From positions 5,063,096 through 5,127,095 of the forward strand of contig NC_087080.1 in NCBI RefSeq assembly GCF_026151205.1: 64,000 nucleotides of DNA, written 5' to 3'. The DNA comes from Bolinopsis microptera (lineage: Eukaryota > Ctenophora > Tentaculata > Lobata > Bolinopsidae). Under the pieces are notes generated by a model, which had not been told where the DNA came from, ran no database searches, and saw only the letters and a program-made list of their open reading frames with translations. Every line of letters begins with the position of its first letter. The stretch's first letter is position 1. Both the position numbers and the translations under genes were made by a program. This document shows positions 24,513 to 35,893 of the stretch, in pieces.

Positions 24513-25815
24513 TCCTCCTCCTACTCTTCCTCCTCCTCCCCCTGGGTCTTCCTGATCTTCCTCAGTCCTCTTCCTCCTCCCCTCCTCAGTCCTCCTCCTA
24601 CTCCTCCTCCTCGTCCTCAGTCCTCCTCATCAGTCCTCAACAGTCCTCCTCCTCCCCAGTCCTCCTCCCCAGTCCTCCTCCTCCTGAGTCCTCCTCTTGG
24701 GTCCTCCTCCTCCTCTTCATCCTCCTCCTCTTCCTCCTCAGTCCTCAGTCCTCCTCAGTCCTCCTCCTCATCCTTCTCCTCAGTTCTCCATCCTCCTCCT
24801 CAGTCCTCCCCCAGTCCCCCTCCTCCTCCTCCTATTCAGTCCTCCTCCTCCTCAGTCCTCCTCAGTCCTCATCCTCCTCCTCCTCAGTCCTCCTCCTCCT
24901 CCTCCTCTTCCCTCTCAGTCATCCTCCTCAGCCATCCTCCTCAGTCCTCCTCCTCCTGGGTCCTCCTCCTCCTCTTCATCCTCCTCCTCTTCCTCCTCGG
25001 TCCTCAGTCCTCCTCCTCCTGGGTCCTCCTCCTCATCCTTCTAATCAGTCCTCCTCCGCCTCCTCCTCAGTTCTCCTCAGTCCTCCTTCTCATTTCTCCT
25101 CCTGAGTCCTCCTCCTCTTCCTCCTGAGTCCGCCTCCTGAGTCCTCCTCATCCTCCCTCTCAGTCATCCTCCTCAGTCATCCTCCTCAGCCATCCTCCCC
25201 AGCCATCCTCCTCAGCCATCCTCCACAGTACTCCTCAGCCCTCCTCCTTCTCAGTCATCGTCAGTTCTCCTCCTGGGTCCTCCTCAGTCCTCCTCCTCCT
25301 CATGGGTCCTCCTGGGTCTTCCTGATCCTCCCCAGTCCTCTTCCTCCTCCCCTCCTCAGTCCTCCTCCTACTCCTCCTCCTCGTCCTCAGTCCTCCTCAT
25401 CAGTCCTCAACAGTTCTCCTCCTCCCCAGTCCTCCTCCTCCTCCTGGGGCCTTTTCCTGGGTCCTTCTCTTGGGTCCTCCTCCTCATGGGTCCTCCTTCT
25501 CCTCCTCTTCCTCCTCCTCCTCCCTCTCAGTCATCCTCAGCGATCCTCCTCAGCCATCCTCCTCAGTCCTCTTCCTTCTCAGTCCTCCTCAGTCCTCCTC
25601 CTGAGTCCTCCTCCTCCTGAGTCATCCTCCTCAGTTCTCCTCCTCCTCCTCCTAGGTCCTCCTTCTGGGTCCTCCTCCTACTCCTCCTCCTGGGTCTTCC
25701 TGATCCTTCTCCTCCCTCTCAGCCATCCTCCTCAGTCATCCTCCTCAGCCATCCTCCTCAGCCATCCTCCTCAGCCATCCTCCTCAGCCATCCTCCTCAG
25801 TACTCTTCAGTCCTC
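24513..25815. repeat. 1.3-kb polypyrimidine/polypurine satellite-like tract
   Basis: Almost entirely CCTCCTCAGT-type units on the plus strand. A block of about 130 bp (24535-24670) recurs at 25305-25438, showing internal duplication. Open frames here give only Ser/Pro/Leu runs and are not genes. Such tracts can form triplex DNA. Confidence 0.95.
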
Positions 25816-26029
25816 AAAATGTTTGTCCGCTAATGTCCACCAATGTCCGTCCAAGTCCGCCAATGTCCGTCAGGGTCCGCCAATGTCCGTCCGAGTCCGC
25901 CAATGTCCGTCCGTGTCCGCCAATGTCCCAAAAAACACGTCCGTTGTCTCATAGAATCCAAAAAGGACAGGACATAGGCGGACATAGACGGACATGACAC
26001 CCCCCCCAATAAATCAATTAATGGTAAAC

Positions 26030-29000
26030 CTATTGTTTGTAATTGTATTTGCTTAAGCTTTTACAGCTGAGCGGAGTGTTTAAGCTTTTGGAGCTGAGCG
26101 GAGTGTTTTTCGAGTAATCATTGTTCACGTTGTTAAACAAAATGTTGGAGCAGCTTCCCGCAGATGTTCTCCACTTTTGAAGAACCGAACCCTTCTGTGA
26201 CATTCTCTTCGCTAATTCCATTGATACATGGTTTTTCCGTCCTCTACCTCGGAAAGGCAATGACGTGGACTTCAAGTTCATCTTTTGTAGATCTACTGGC
26301 AGGCTTTCGGAGGAGTGGTGCATTTTACGTTGCACATTTTCAGTCTCCAGTTTTACTGACGTCATCGATCTGGAATGGGGTAAATGTTAACATCAAAGTT
26401 AGTCTGACGCAGATCTAGGAGGCAGAAATTGCTACGAATACCAGTTTCTTTGAAGAATTAACGGTAACCGGGTAGGTAATTTAGCAAGTCTTGTTTAATG
26501 TGCTGTGTGCTATATAGTACATAGTCTTGAAACTATAGAGTTTACCACCGGCAAATAAAGGTATTAAAATTTCGAAATGAACGTCTACATCGACCAATAT
26601 GTAGGTATAAAATAATGCAAATAAGTAAAATGGGACAAGTGCATTATTAATATTATACTGATACTAATGATAACAAAACAATAATAAGGAAACTGAGAAT
26701 GTGTTTAGTTCCTCGTGCATATAAAGCTAATTGATTAACTTTAATTGATTCGTACCTGCATTGGAGAGCTGAATGTTTGAGGCTGTAACCACGTTCGGGG
26801 GAGGATTCTCTAGACCACTGTTTGGAACAAGTGCTCGAGGTGGAGGATTCTTCGCAGTAACCCTGAAAAAAAGATCATAGTTAGAGATAGGTTACTAATG
26901 TTTTATTTATATACAAGAGATCTATGAGGCACGATTCGTCTCTCAGATTTTGATGGTAATCATATGTATACATAATATGTACTATTTATTATTGAATTTC
27001 TTTTAAACAAACATAAACCCGGAAATAAAGCCTTATGTGGGATGATTATAATCCGAGCTACCAGACCGCCTATTATCTACGTGAGACCTATATAACAATC
27101 AAAGCAGACTTTTATTCTTACGTAATAATATTAATTTTGAACGCATTGAAGATCTAGATTATAGTTGGTAAAATACTAGTACTAAATTTATTTAAAAAGC
27201 TGCTTTTAACACTATAAGACAAATAACCACTTAAAAAGAAAATAATGCTTAAATTTATGACGTTAACAATAATAAAGAATACATGACGCAGGTATCTCGA
27301 ACGTAATATCAATATAGCATCTCTCTTTACCTTTTTAGCAAGTTTGAAGGCGGCCTGACTGTCCTTGAAAGCACGATATTGCTCCTGAATCTCCTCAGCG
27401 AACCGACTTCTCTCCATCTCCTCATCTGAACTATTTTCACTGCCCTGAAAACGAATGTTAGATAGTTATTGAATTTAAATAATCTCCCGAAAATAAGATG
27501 ATGAATAATTGTAAAACAAAACTTTAGCAAGGATTGTCATTAGTAGTATAACTACTACTAGTTACTACTAGTTATAATATATAATTACTACTAGTCACTA
27601 CTAGTTATAATATATAACTACTACTAGTTACTACTAGTTATAATATATAATTACTACTAGTTACTACTAGTTATAATATATAACTACTACTAGTTACTAC
27701 TAGTTATAATATATAATTACTACTAGTTATAATATATAATTACTACTAGTTACTACTAGTTATAATATATAACTACTACTATTTACTACTAGTTATAATA
27801 TATAACTACTACTAGTCACTACTAGTTATAATATATAACTACTACTAGTTACTACTAGTTATAATATATAACTACTACTAGTTACTACTAGTTATAATAT
27901 ATAATTACTAATAGTATAACTAGTAGCATTTCTATAATACTAGACCGCTAAAGTGAACAAAATGCAGGAGAATGGATCATTTCAGAGTTCCAAATATAAT
28001 AAATCGGTATAAATAAACAAACCTTAGAATCATTGTAGGCTGATCCGTGTTTGTTAAAATTAGCAAGTCGCTGCCATCTTCGCTTCATAGCTTTCAAAGT
28101 AATCAAGCTTGATTGACCAATCTTCTTTTGAGCTTTCCGTTTCCAGTTTGTGATGTCTTCAGGATCAGTTTTGAGGCTGCTTCTTTCAGGTATTCCTGTA
28201 AAATAAAGAACCTTATTAGAATGCATAAGGATCAATTCAACTTATTATTTTGCGACTTATCTGATATGTGAGCCATCCTCTCCAGAGAAATAATTTGTGT
28301 GTTCAAACCAGTTAACTGATTTTCGAGTTAAATTCGAAAATGGCGATGAAATTAAATCCTGAATATAATTATAAAGAAGTCTTACCTAAGGATTCTATAA
28401 CAGATTTGTGGATGTTGCGGACCTCTCTTGCTCCCTCGGCTCCGTAGAACCACTCTCCGCTTTTGAGGGTCATTTCGCGTCGGTACATGCACGGCTTACA
28501 CAGGCGTATCGTCTGAAAAAGGGCGGGGTCAAATCTCTTGGGTTCATTTGACGTAAATAAAGGCTATAAATATATATGTCTAAAAGTGGTCTGTCAAAAT
28601 GTTCAGCTAATAAATGTTATAACGATCCTATTTTAGGTCTCATAAACGTGTTATTTGAAAGAATTGTCCATTATCCTGACAGTAATTAGAGTGATCTAAG
28701 TATAGAACAGGGATAATCGACAGCAAGAAATAACTTTGCAGCTTGCTTTATTAATGAATCTAATTTTAGAAGAGATGCTAAAACAAACCTTGTTTGTAAT
28801 TCTGTTGTCAAAAGGTCCAGTTTGGTGTTTGGTAAATCCACAGGAGTCGCAGGTAAGTTGACCACAATCCCAGCAAACAAGCGCGCTTCTTCCTTTCTTT
28901 ACCTTCTGTCTCCCAATTACCTGAACATATTATCATTAAAACCCTCAAACTTTATTGCATATTTGTTATTGAGTATCAATATTCAGTAACCATGACTGGC

Positions 29001-31460
29001 TATTTAAATTTCTGGCTATTCACCCCAGCTTGATAATATGCACGACCAATCCCATCTGTCAATCTGATTAAGTCGATGCTTATAATTTGACATAATGGCA
29101 AAAATGAGAGATATAAATAATAAACTGGACTGGTACATACCGCAGTGCAGATATGGCAGCAGTATTTGTTAGGTGTGGATACGGGAACAGAGGGGCGGCA
29201 GTTTGTAACCTGGTTTGTAACCGTTGCTGCTAAGTCGTCTAGACTTTTGGTAAACTCTTCTCTTACCAGCCTGTCAAATGATGATGGGTCAATAAAGCTA
29301 CACAGACCAAGTATGAGGGAAGATGTGGGGGATGATAAACGATTTCTAACGCGCAAACGTCAATGAGGTTCAGATTTGTTGGTGAATTGATGAATGTTGA
29401 AGACTTTGATTTAAATAATAAATATAATAAACAACTTACATAATAAATAACTTATATAATAGAGCAGCAAAATTTTGTCATATTATGATAGTATCTATAT
29501 TCTTTATCGGTAAAATATGATTTTTACGATAGAGTTAATTCAATATTTCTTTAATTTCTGTTGGGTTTCATATTAATATATTCATGGCAGAGCGCTAGTC
29601 TGACAAATGTTATTATGACTGTATATCTCTTCTAATGAACATTATGTACTACAAGAGTTGGGTTATTGAATTTGAATTGCTGCTTAGTGGATCATGGTGC
29701 AGCTTAGTGAGTCATGGTGCAGAAGGTGCAAATTGTTTACATTGTATGCTTAGCTTTAGCAAATGTGTGATAATCATTGACGCGATGGGTGGTGCAATAG
29801 TAACAATGAGGCGATAATGATATGAATGCAGAATGAGTTATGGTCAGCTTGGCACATAATATCAAAGCAGTAAGAATTCAGCCTAAGATATGATTGTTAC
29901 TGACATAAGTGTTACTGACATGACGTAAAGTTTTGAGATTAAATCTTATTAAGATAAAAGTTCGTACCTGTCGCGCTGGTTTTCCATGTTTTGAAGGTTC
30001 TCAAGTTTAAGTAAGACGCCTAAGATGTGATGCTTCTCCTCCAAAGTGAGCTGGTGCGGTGACAGGAGCTTGGGGGAGGGAGGCGGTGAGGGTAGTGCCG
30101 TGCTGTTCCTCGATAAACTGCTGCTGAGGAGTGACCAGGTTAGGCTTACAATTGAATAACGTGCGTGGTCCAATTTTCCACTCTTAATAAATAAAGTCTA
30201 ACAGACACCTTGTGACCTGCTGTAGTGCAGTTTATTTTTAGAAATAGATTAAACCTATTCAGGAGAATTTTGAACTTTCTAGAAACGCGGAAACTGGTAA
30301 TTAAGGGTGGCAGACAACTGAACCCAATTGAACCTAGTTCCCACGCAGTTAACAGGCACCCAATCAGCTTAATTGGGTGACCAATCAGCTTAAATCCCAA
30401 AACGACAACTGAACCCAGGTCATATCACAACTGCACCCAAATTGAAAATACGACAACTGAACCCAAGGAAATACGACAACTGAACCCAACGATCGGATTT
30501 TCAGGTTCTCCTTCTTCGCAGGGGACTGTGCTCATTATCACTATAGGATAGATCATGACCACTGTAATTTAGAGCATTGGAGCCCTGTGCTTACCCCGGT
30601 AAAATATTAATACATACATGCTACATGAAGATTGAAGAGGTCTCCTCCTAGTCGTTGGAGTGGCCTGCATCACACACATCTCTTCTACGGTGTTCCACTA
30701 GTTTTAGAGCTAACTGTTTTACTGCGTCTCTGCTGATGTTATCGACACCTGTCAGCCGCATCCTCGAGAACACAAGCCATCCAGCCTTTGACCATGGAGA
30801 TCAGTCCTTGGCCAGCGGTGCCAAACCTCATTCCCACGACCCTGACAACTTAGTAGCTGAGAAAGCAGAGTTCAGAGCAGAATTGAAGCGGAAAGCTGCC
30901 GACCAACACCTCTCAGCAACCCAAAACCTCCTCACCGAAGCCTTATCTACATGCCCATCCGAAATCAACGTGGTACTACCTAAACTAGAATCCCTTGCCA
31001 GAATTGTCCAACGATCACGAGCAGATAAGTCCGGATCTGCCAACCACTCCGAAGCACCAACCTCAACAGACCGAAATTATAGCACTAGAAACCAGGCAGC
31101 AGCTAAACTAGAACGGTATTTGGAAACCTGTTAAACTGTTACTGTTAGTGATTTATGGTGACGATTGGGTTCAGTTGTCGTTTCAAAGTTAATTAGGTAG
31201 TCTGATTGGGTTTATAATTATTTTCCCAAGCTACCCTGTCTAGGAAAAGTCCAAATTGGGTTCAGTTGTCCGGTAGCCGTAATTAAAGCTCTATTAGTAA
31301 CAGTTAAGTAATAGTAAAGTAACAGTAAAGTAACAGTAAAGTAATAGTATTATTGTATTTACCTAACAGGCGAGGCGGTGCACGAAGAGAGGGAGCCGGC
31401 GCCCAAGTTGATACTGTTCATCTGGTAGCTTTTAAGTCCTCGCATTTCTCGCTGGTTCAT
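26030..31460 (-). CDS. Rab effector with RabBD/FYVE-type zinc finger (rabphilin/Noc2/Slac2-like), 9 exons, 458 aa
   Basis: Proteins of this type bind GTP-loaded Rab3/Rab27 on secretory vesicles. Exons: 31363-31460, 29968-30123, 29141-29270, 28789-28920, 28386-28512, 28023-28195, 27331-27444, 26756-26862, 26030-26369. All junctions are GT-AG and phases join to give 458 codons and a stop. Residues 58-85 form the first Rab-binding helix (LTLEEKHHILGVLLKLENLQ). Zinc ligands are Cys123/126, 144/147, 152/155 and 177/180, followed by SGEWF at 190-194, the signature of rabphilin-type RabBDs. The rest is basic and Ser-rich and ends in a 9-residue tandem duplication (NTPLSSKSL, NTPLSCKSL). No C2 domain is present, so it is closer to Noc2/Slac2 than to rabphilin or Slp. 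The start is uncertain: the first exon also reads upstream in frame to an acceptor, so 5' exons (39329-39442, or the coiled-coil exons) may be added. Confidence 0.85.
27540..27925. repeat. ~390-bp AT-rich VNTR in a RabBD-gene intron
   Basis: About a dozen units built from TACTACTAGTTATAATATATAAC. Each unit is itself palindromic around ACTAGT and TTATAATATATAA. Confidence 0.95.
30305..31278. mobile_element. MULE-like DNA transposon relic with FLYWCH-related fragment
   Basis: Terminal inverted repeats of about 25 bp (common core GACAACTGAACCCAATT, four mismatches outside it) are flanked by a perfect 8-bp duplication GTAATTAA (30297-30304 and 31279-31286). Further CGACAACTGAACCCA copies at about 30391, 30448 and 30470, and an inverted copy at about 31163, look like subterminal transposase-binding sites. 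An 8-bp duplication plus a FLYWCH-like ORF fits a Mutator-like element. It sits in an intron of the RabBD gene. Confidence 0.8.
30655..31134 (+). pseudogene. FLYWCH/MULE-associated ORF fragment (159 codons)
   Basis: The frame contains HSHDPDNLVAEKAEFRAEL followed by a Lys/Arg-rich stretch and a helical region ending in LARIVQRSRA. This is the pattern seen after the final His-x-His of FLYWCH zinc fingers in animal MULE-derived proteins. The FLYWCH core and the DDE transposase are missing, so it cannot be autonomous. The first 40 or so residues look unrelated. Assignment is from pattern memory only. Confidence 0.5.
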
Positions 31461-32356
31461 GTATAGCTATAAAAGGTTAAGTTTTAACTCCACATTCAAC
31501 TACAAATCAAGTTGATACTTTGAGAAAAAAATTCAAGGTGCAATAAGTGCGATAAGTGCAATGAGTGCAATAAAGTACAATATTTATAAATTGCTTTGAT
31601 GCTGTTTTACAAACTTCAATACATCACAATGTGGCAACATTTAAAAAATAGCCTAATTTTGTCCCTTTTGTTTCCAATTCAACGTAGATTAGAAATAAAT
31701 TTATCGATCGAATCTCTCGAATTTCGTAGCATGTTGATATCGGTATATATTATATTAGAGGACTAAAAGGTGCGCTCTAGAATAAAAACATTAAATAAGC
31801 CGCACTATAATTATACTTTATTTGTCTCAAAGGATCCACAATAATGCCCCGCTGGTCTGTCAAAGAAAAAATGTGGAGACCAAATCATGGGCTTGAGAAG
31901 TTTATATTTTTCGTAACGAAGACAGAGCGTCAAGCATTGCAACAAACAAACAAACGTTTGGCCCCATTATAATGATATAATACAAATGATCATTGAGGCT
32001 GTCAGGCTCTCCATGGCAATTTAAATGATCGAACGTCAATGGAAATAAGTGTCCATTGCCACATCAAGATCGTCATATAAAACATCAAATAAAAACATGA
32101 ACAGGTCGTACTGTACTAAAACCAGTCCAATTCAATGAAAACGACTTCATAAGTAAAGAAACCTAACGATTTTGTTGTAAACAACCAAGGAAGAGGACCA
32201 AACACAATTGTGACCTTATTGAGTGAGTGAATACTATACATAAGGCGGAATCAGCGAAAGGAAATGAAAATTAGGAAAACCGTAAGACAGAATAGTAATA
32301 GTAATACGTACATAGGTATCTACGTTGTAGATTGCCAGTAATTACGATAACAGTAA

Positions 32357-32587
32357 CTTGATAGTGATACAATTCTGCCTGGCACGATTTACAGCATCAT
32401 TACAATTTTCATTAGAAAACCTGGCGATGATGACGCAGACTTTCAAACAGTGCGGGGAGTAGTTGCTGGAACTCAATATCTTGTGACTTTAGCTGAAGAA
32501 ATTGGCGCAACGATAGGTTACAGTGCAATGACAACTGCCAGTAGTACTATTGTCGCTATAGTACGCCAAATTAGAACGTTGATGTGA
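32357..32587 (+). other. Unexplained open segment of 76 codons ending in TGA
   Basis: After a possible acceptor (AACAG) the plus strand reads LDSDTILPGTIYSIITIF, an Asp-rich turn, then a Thr/Ala/Val-rich stretch ending RQIRTLM. Composition is protein-like, and the LPGT-x-Y-S-I-I-T-I part recalls a fibronectin type III strand. There is no ATG and no neighbouring exon. It may be a fossil exon or chance. Confidence 0.25.
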
Positions 32588-34234
32588 CCCCTGACCTAAG
32601 TAATGACGCTGCAAGAGGGCCTTTCAGTCCTCACAGTTAAGTGTAGCGATAATATACGTTCAATGTTTTGTTTCTTCTAGTTCTACGACATAGAAGTATA
32701 TTTGTTGACGTCATGGCGACCATATTACAAATACAACAGAAGCTCGCGTAGTGCTGTGACCTGCGGTCCTTTGTGTCCTGAATCAATAAATTCTTAGCCG
32801 AACTGAAGCTAAATTAAACCCTGAATAATTAAATCCTGACTTATTAAACGATCTACCAATCCTCTGAAGTGCAGGGCTAGATGACTAAGACAAAATATAT
32901 ATAATAGCGAACATTTTGTACATTGTAAGCGCATGGCGTAATCAGTAATACTAATATTGGTAATAGAAATACCTCAATAAACGAAATGAAATAAAGTGTT
33001 TTTATAGTGTATACCGCCCATATGGATAGCAAATGGCACAAGTACTAGGTACTAACAATGTCAAGGTTGTTCTAGATGGTGAGGTGAAATTATTCAGCAA
33101 CAAACAACTAATTCATCTCAAAAATGTATTTGAAAAATCGCTTTATAAAGGCCACTTGGTAAATTGGTAAGCGGTTGGAATACTACAGAAAATAATTAAG
33201 TAACTGCTGGAAGACTTCTTACTGGCCGTGAAGCTTCAACTTTAAGTATCCATTTAAGCTCTTTAACTCCAAAATTGAAGATCTTATTTAGGCTGTTTAA
33301 AAATCACAACTCTATCTGAGTGCCACTCAAATAATATCAAAATAATTAACAAATATGCAGACAGTGAATGGATATTCAATATTGTGGACGGACAGTAATT
33401 AGACTGTTTCAGTATCCAGGTTGAAGGTCCGACATTTAGCCTGTTCTAGGACTATAGTATAAAATGCAAAACACTCGTGGGTGCCCTGCTAAAGATAAGG
33501 GCCGAATGTAAATGTCAAGTGATAACATTTCAGTTGATGGCTGCACAGTGCCACAGTATCTACGGGGCACAAATATGGTTTTATTGTACTGTTTCTTTTA
33601 CTGCTAAAGTCAAGCTTTCTAAAAATACTAGTATTTAAAGATATGAATAGCAATACTGCACGAGTCAACACGTCTGTCAACGTACTTAATGAGGTTTAAA
33701 GTTCACAAGTTGAGCTACACAAGATGTCAAAGACAGGTTTGGTAGTATCAAATCCAAGGTGTTTACAATTAAAACATTAAAAACTATGGTTATAAAAGTA
33801 TAACAGTTAAAGCGCCGTCTGGAGCAGCGAAAGCTGCATTGTACGTAAATGGTGTAAAAGGAATCCGTACAAAGACAGCATAATGTTCAGACAAATTGTA
33901 GCCGAACCGTGGATCGGCAGCGACGAATCATAAATCCTTTATTTCAAGTTCAACAGCCTTCAGTAAAGTTCCTAATTGCTGGGTAGAACGCGTGACGAAC
34001 ATAATAAATAATGGAGCTAAAAGCTGTACAAGTAAAATAAGCAAAGAAATAGAGTGATGTTATTGAAACAAAGCTGACCGCTGACTAGTCGGGACATTTT
34101 ATGGTAATGCCAATGGTGGCACAAGTAATTAAAAGGATCAATGGCAACGCGCAAACACCATAACTCACAGTTGATGATCGCCTAGCAACGCGCCGCACGC
34201 ACCCTAACGCGATGCTGTGGTCACGTGATTATAT

Positions 34235-34245
34235 AGAGAGAGGGA

Positions 34246-34280
<35 letters not shown>
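34235..34280. repeat. (GA)n microsatellite
   Basis: An almost pure AG run, about 105 bp before the tRNA-like sequence. Confidence 0.95.
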
Positions 34281-34282
<2 letters not shown>

Positions 34283-34385
34283 GGGGAACGAACAGCTGCA
34301 TCCTTTATCAGCACAATTCTGCCATAGTGTCTGCGTACTCTCAAATGCTTACTGATAGGCGTACAAGAAATTCCTGAGCTGAATA

Positions 34386-34457
34386 GGGCCGGTAGCTCAA
34401 TTGGTAGAGCACCAGGCATGTAACTCGGAGGTTGGCGGATCATACCCGCCCCGGCAC
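34386..34457 (+). tRNA. tRNA-Thr-like pseudogene or SINE head
   Basis: A 72-nt cloverleaf can be drawn: acceptor GGGCCGG/CCGGCAC with one mismatch, D arm GCTC/GAGC, anticodon stem CCAGG/CTCGG with one mismatch, loop CATGTAA (anticodon TGT), and T stem GGCGG/CCGCC. Position 33 is A instead of the invariant T, and the T loop lacks TTC, so a functional tRNA is unlikely. The A box is good and the B box degraded, as in a tRNA-derived SINE. Confidence 0.6.
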
Positions 34458-35788
34458 TATGCCGGCCCATGATTTTCCGAATCGCTTACCAGTGGAAGTC
34501 TAGTCAATTCAAATATCTGCTTGCTTGGTACTCATGGTCGATACAATCACAGCCCAACCAACTATACTTGATCAGACCGATTCACCTACATGTGCATACG
34601 CCATCTGGGAGCCGTCAGTTGAGCTTGCTCTCTGACTCGTGGGTTGAAAACATCGTGTACAATACTTCGTGAGTAGTACAGTACTTCACAACGATAACCC
34701 GCCTCCCCAACCAAATCTCTTAAAATACTCTCAATACTAATAGATTAAAAGGAGATTTTAAAAATGGGACTGCTAATCGTATAAAACTATTTATATTAGA
34801 AATTAACCGAAAATAAAATTAAACGGTAAGTTTCACGAATGACTCATGACACATGAAACACGATAGTGATGTAAAACTAATATACTAATCTTTCTCAGAG
34901 TTGGGAACCGACTGGACGATTAACCAAGAGTTTAGCCCGGACTAAACAGAAAATAATAACATAAACTGGGAACCACACAATTGGAATCAGAGTATCAAAT
35001 ATGGTCAAACAACATAATTCTTTGAGGGTGAAAACTGATCAATTAAAATTATAGATTAGCTTTGAAGGTTAACAGCCGTAATATCAATTTAATTGTCATT
35101 CGAAAGCATGGCACAAAAGCTACCAAGAAATGTGTACATTTGGGAGAAATGAAGTGGAAATGGAATCGCACCAGTTCGTTCAACAAAACTTTATAAAGGG
35201 AGGTAAAGTTAAATAGAGTAAAGTAGAGTAAAGTTAAGTAATATCGCAATGCTTGTTAGTTCTGCAAAACAATTTCAGTAAAATAGACTTTGAGAGGAGG
35301 CAGACAGTGTTAAGTGCAACTTGCTTGACCCCTACTAGCTCTCCCTTGACCCTCACCTTATACTCCCTCCCACGTAAAACTGAGATTACAAGAATACGGG
35401 ACTCTGTGCCTAAAGATGGTCTAACTGCGGTGTGTAAACGATACTGTTATTCTGCAGCGGGGCGGTGCAGGATGGGTTGTCTAATCACGTATCACTTTCA
35501 GCCACATGTACGGTGATTGGGTGCTAAGGTGCTTTCTCAGCTGCTAACAAGTTAGGGTGAAGTCCTTTTTAGGAATACATGATGGCGGTCTATAATCGTA
35601 ACGTAAAATCAAAACTAAGTGGTGTAATCAAACGGTATAAAACCATTTCAGTCACACTTGTAGTTTGTACACATAAAAGACAACATAACTATAAGACGTT
35701 CTTTAAATGAGCGGGGAAAATAGAATGTCGATAGTCGATATTGACGTAGATCAGCCCGTTGATTACAATATGCAGAACAAGGGTTTAT

Positions 35789-35893
35789 CTAAGATGAGAC
35801 GTACGTACTGCACGTACTTTTCAAAATATACTTTTAATTTAACCGTACAAGTACGTACTTCTGATCAGGTATGATACGTACTTCTCATCTTAG
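35789..35893. mobile_element. 105-bp MITE with 8-bp target duplication
   Basis: Ends CTAAGATGAGACGTACGTA and the complement of CTAAGATGAGAAGTACGTA are inverted. They are flanked by a perfect GGGTTTAT duplication (35781-35788 and 35894-35901). The 8-bp size suggests a hAT-type or similar transposase. Confidence 0.85.

Larger units (their letters stand above)
24231..26007. mobile_element. 1.78-kb non-autonomous TIR element with polypyrimidine interior
   Basis: The ends are 30-bp terminal inverted repeats beginning GGGGGGGGTGTCA and continuing GTCCGTCTATGTCCGC, with one mismatch. They are flanked by a perfect 6-bp duplication AATAAA (24225-24230 and 26008-26013). A second block, GTCTCATAGAATCCAAAAAG, occurs near both ends in direct orientation. 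Inside are 10-bp minisatellites (24295-24364, 25826-25930) and a 1.3-kb C/T tract. There is no transposase ORF. The superfamily is not recognised. It lies 16 bp past the stop codon of the RabBD gene. Confidence 0.85.

Noticed and set aside
24377-25105. Long open frames in the polypyrimidine tract
   Set aside because: They are only Ser/Pro/Leu runs forced by CCT/CTC/TCC repeats, open in more than one frame.
27540-27925. CRISPR-like regular repeats
   Set aside because: There are no unique spacers, and the context is an animal intron; it is a VNTR. The same holds for 41704-41872.
35253-35516. 87-codon plus-strand frame
   Set aside because: No recognisable motif, no splice context and mixed composition; treated as chance.
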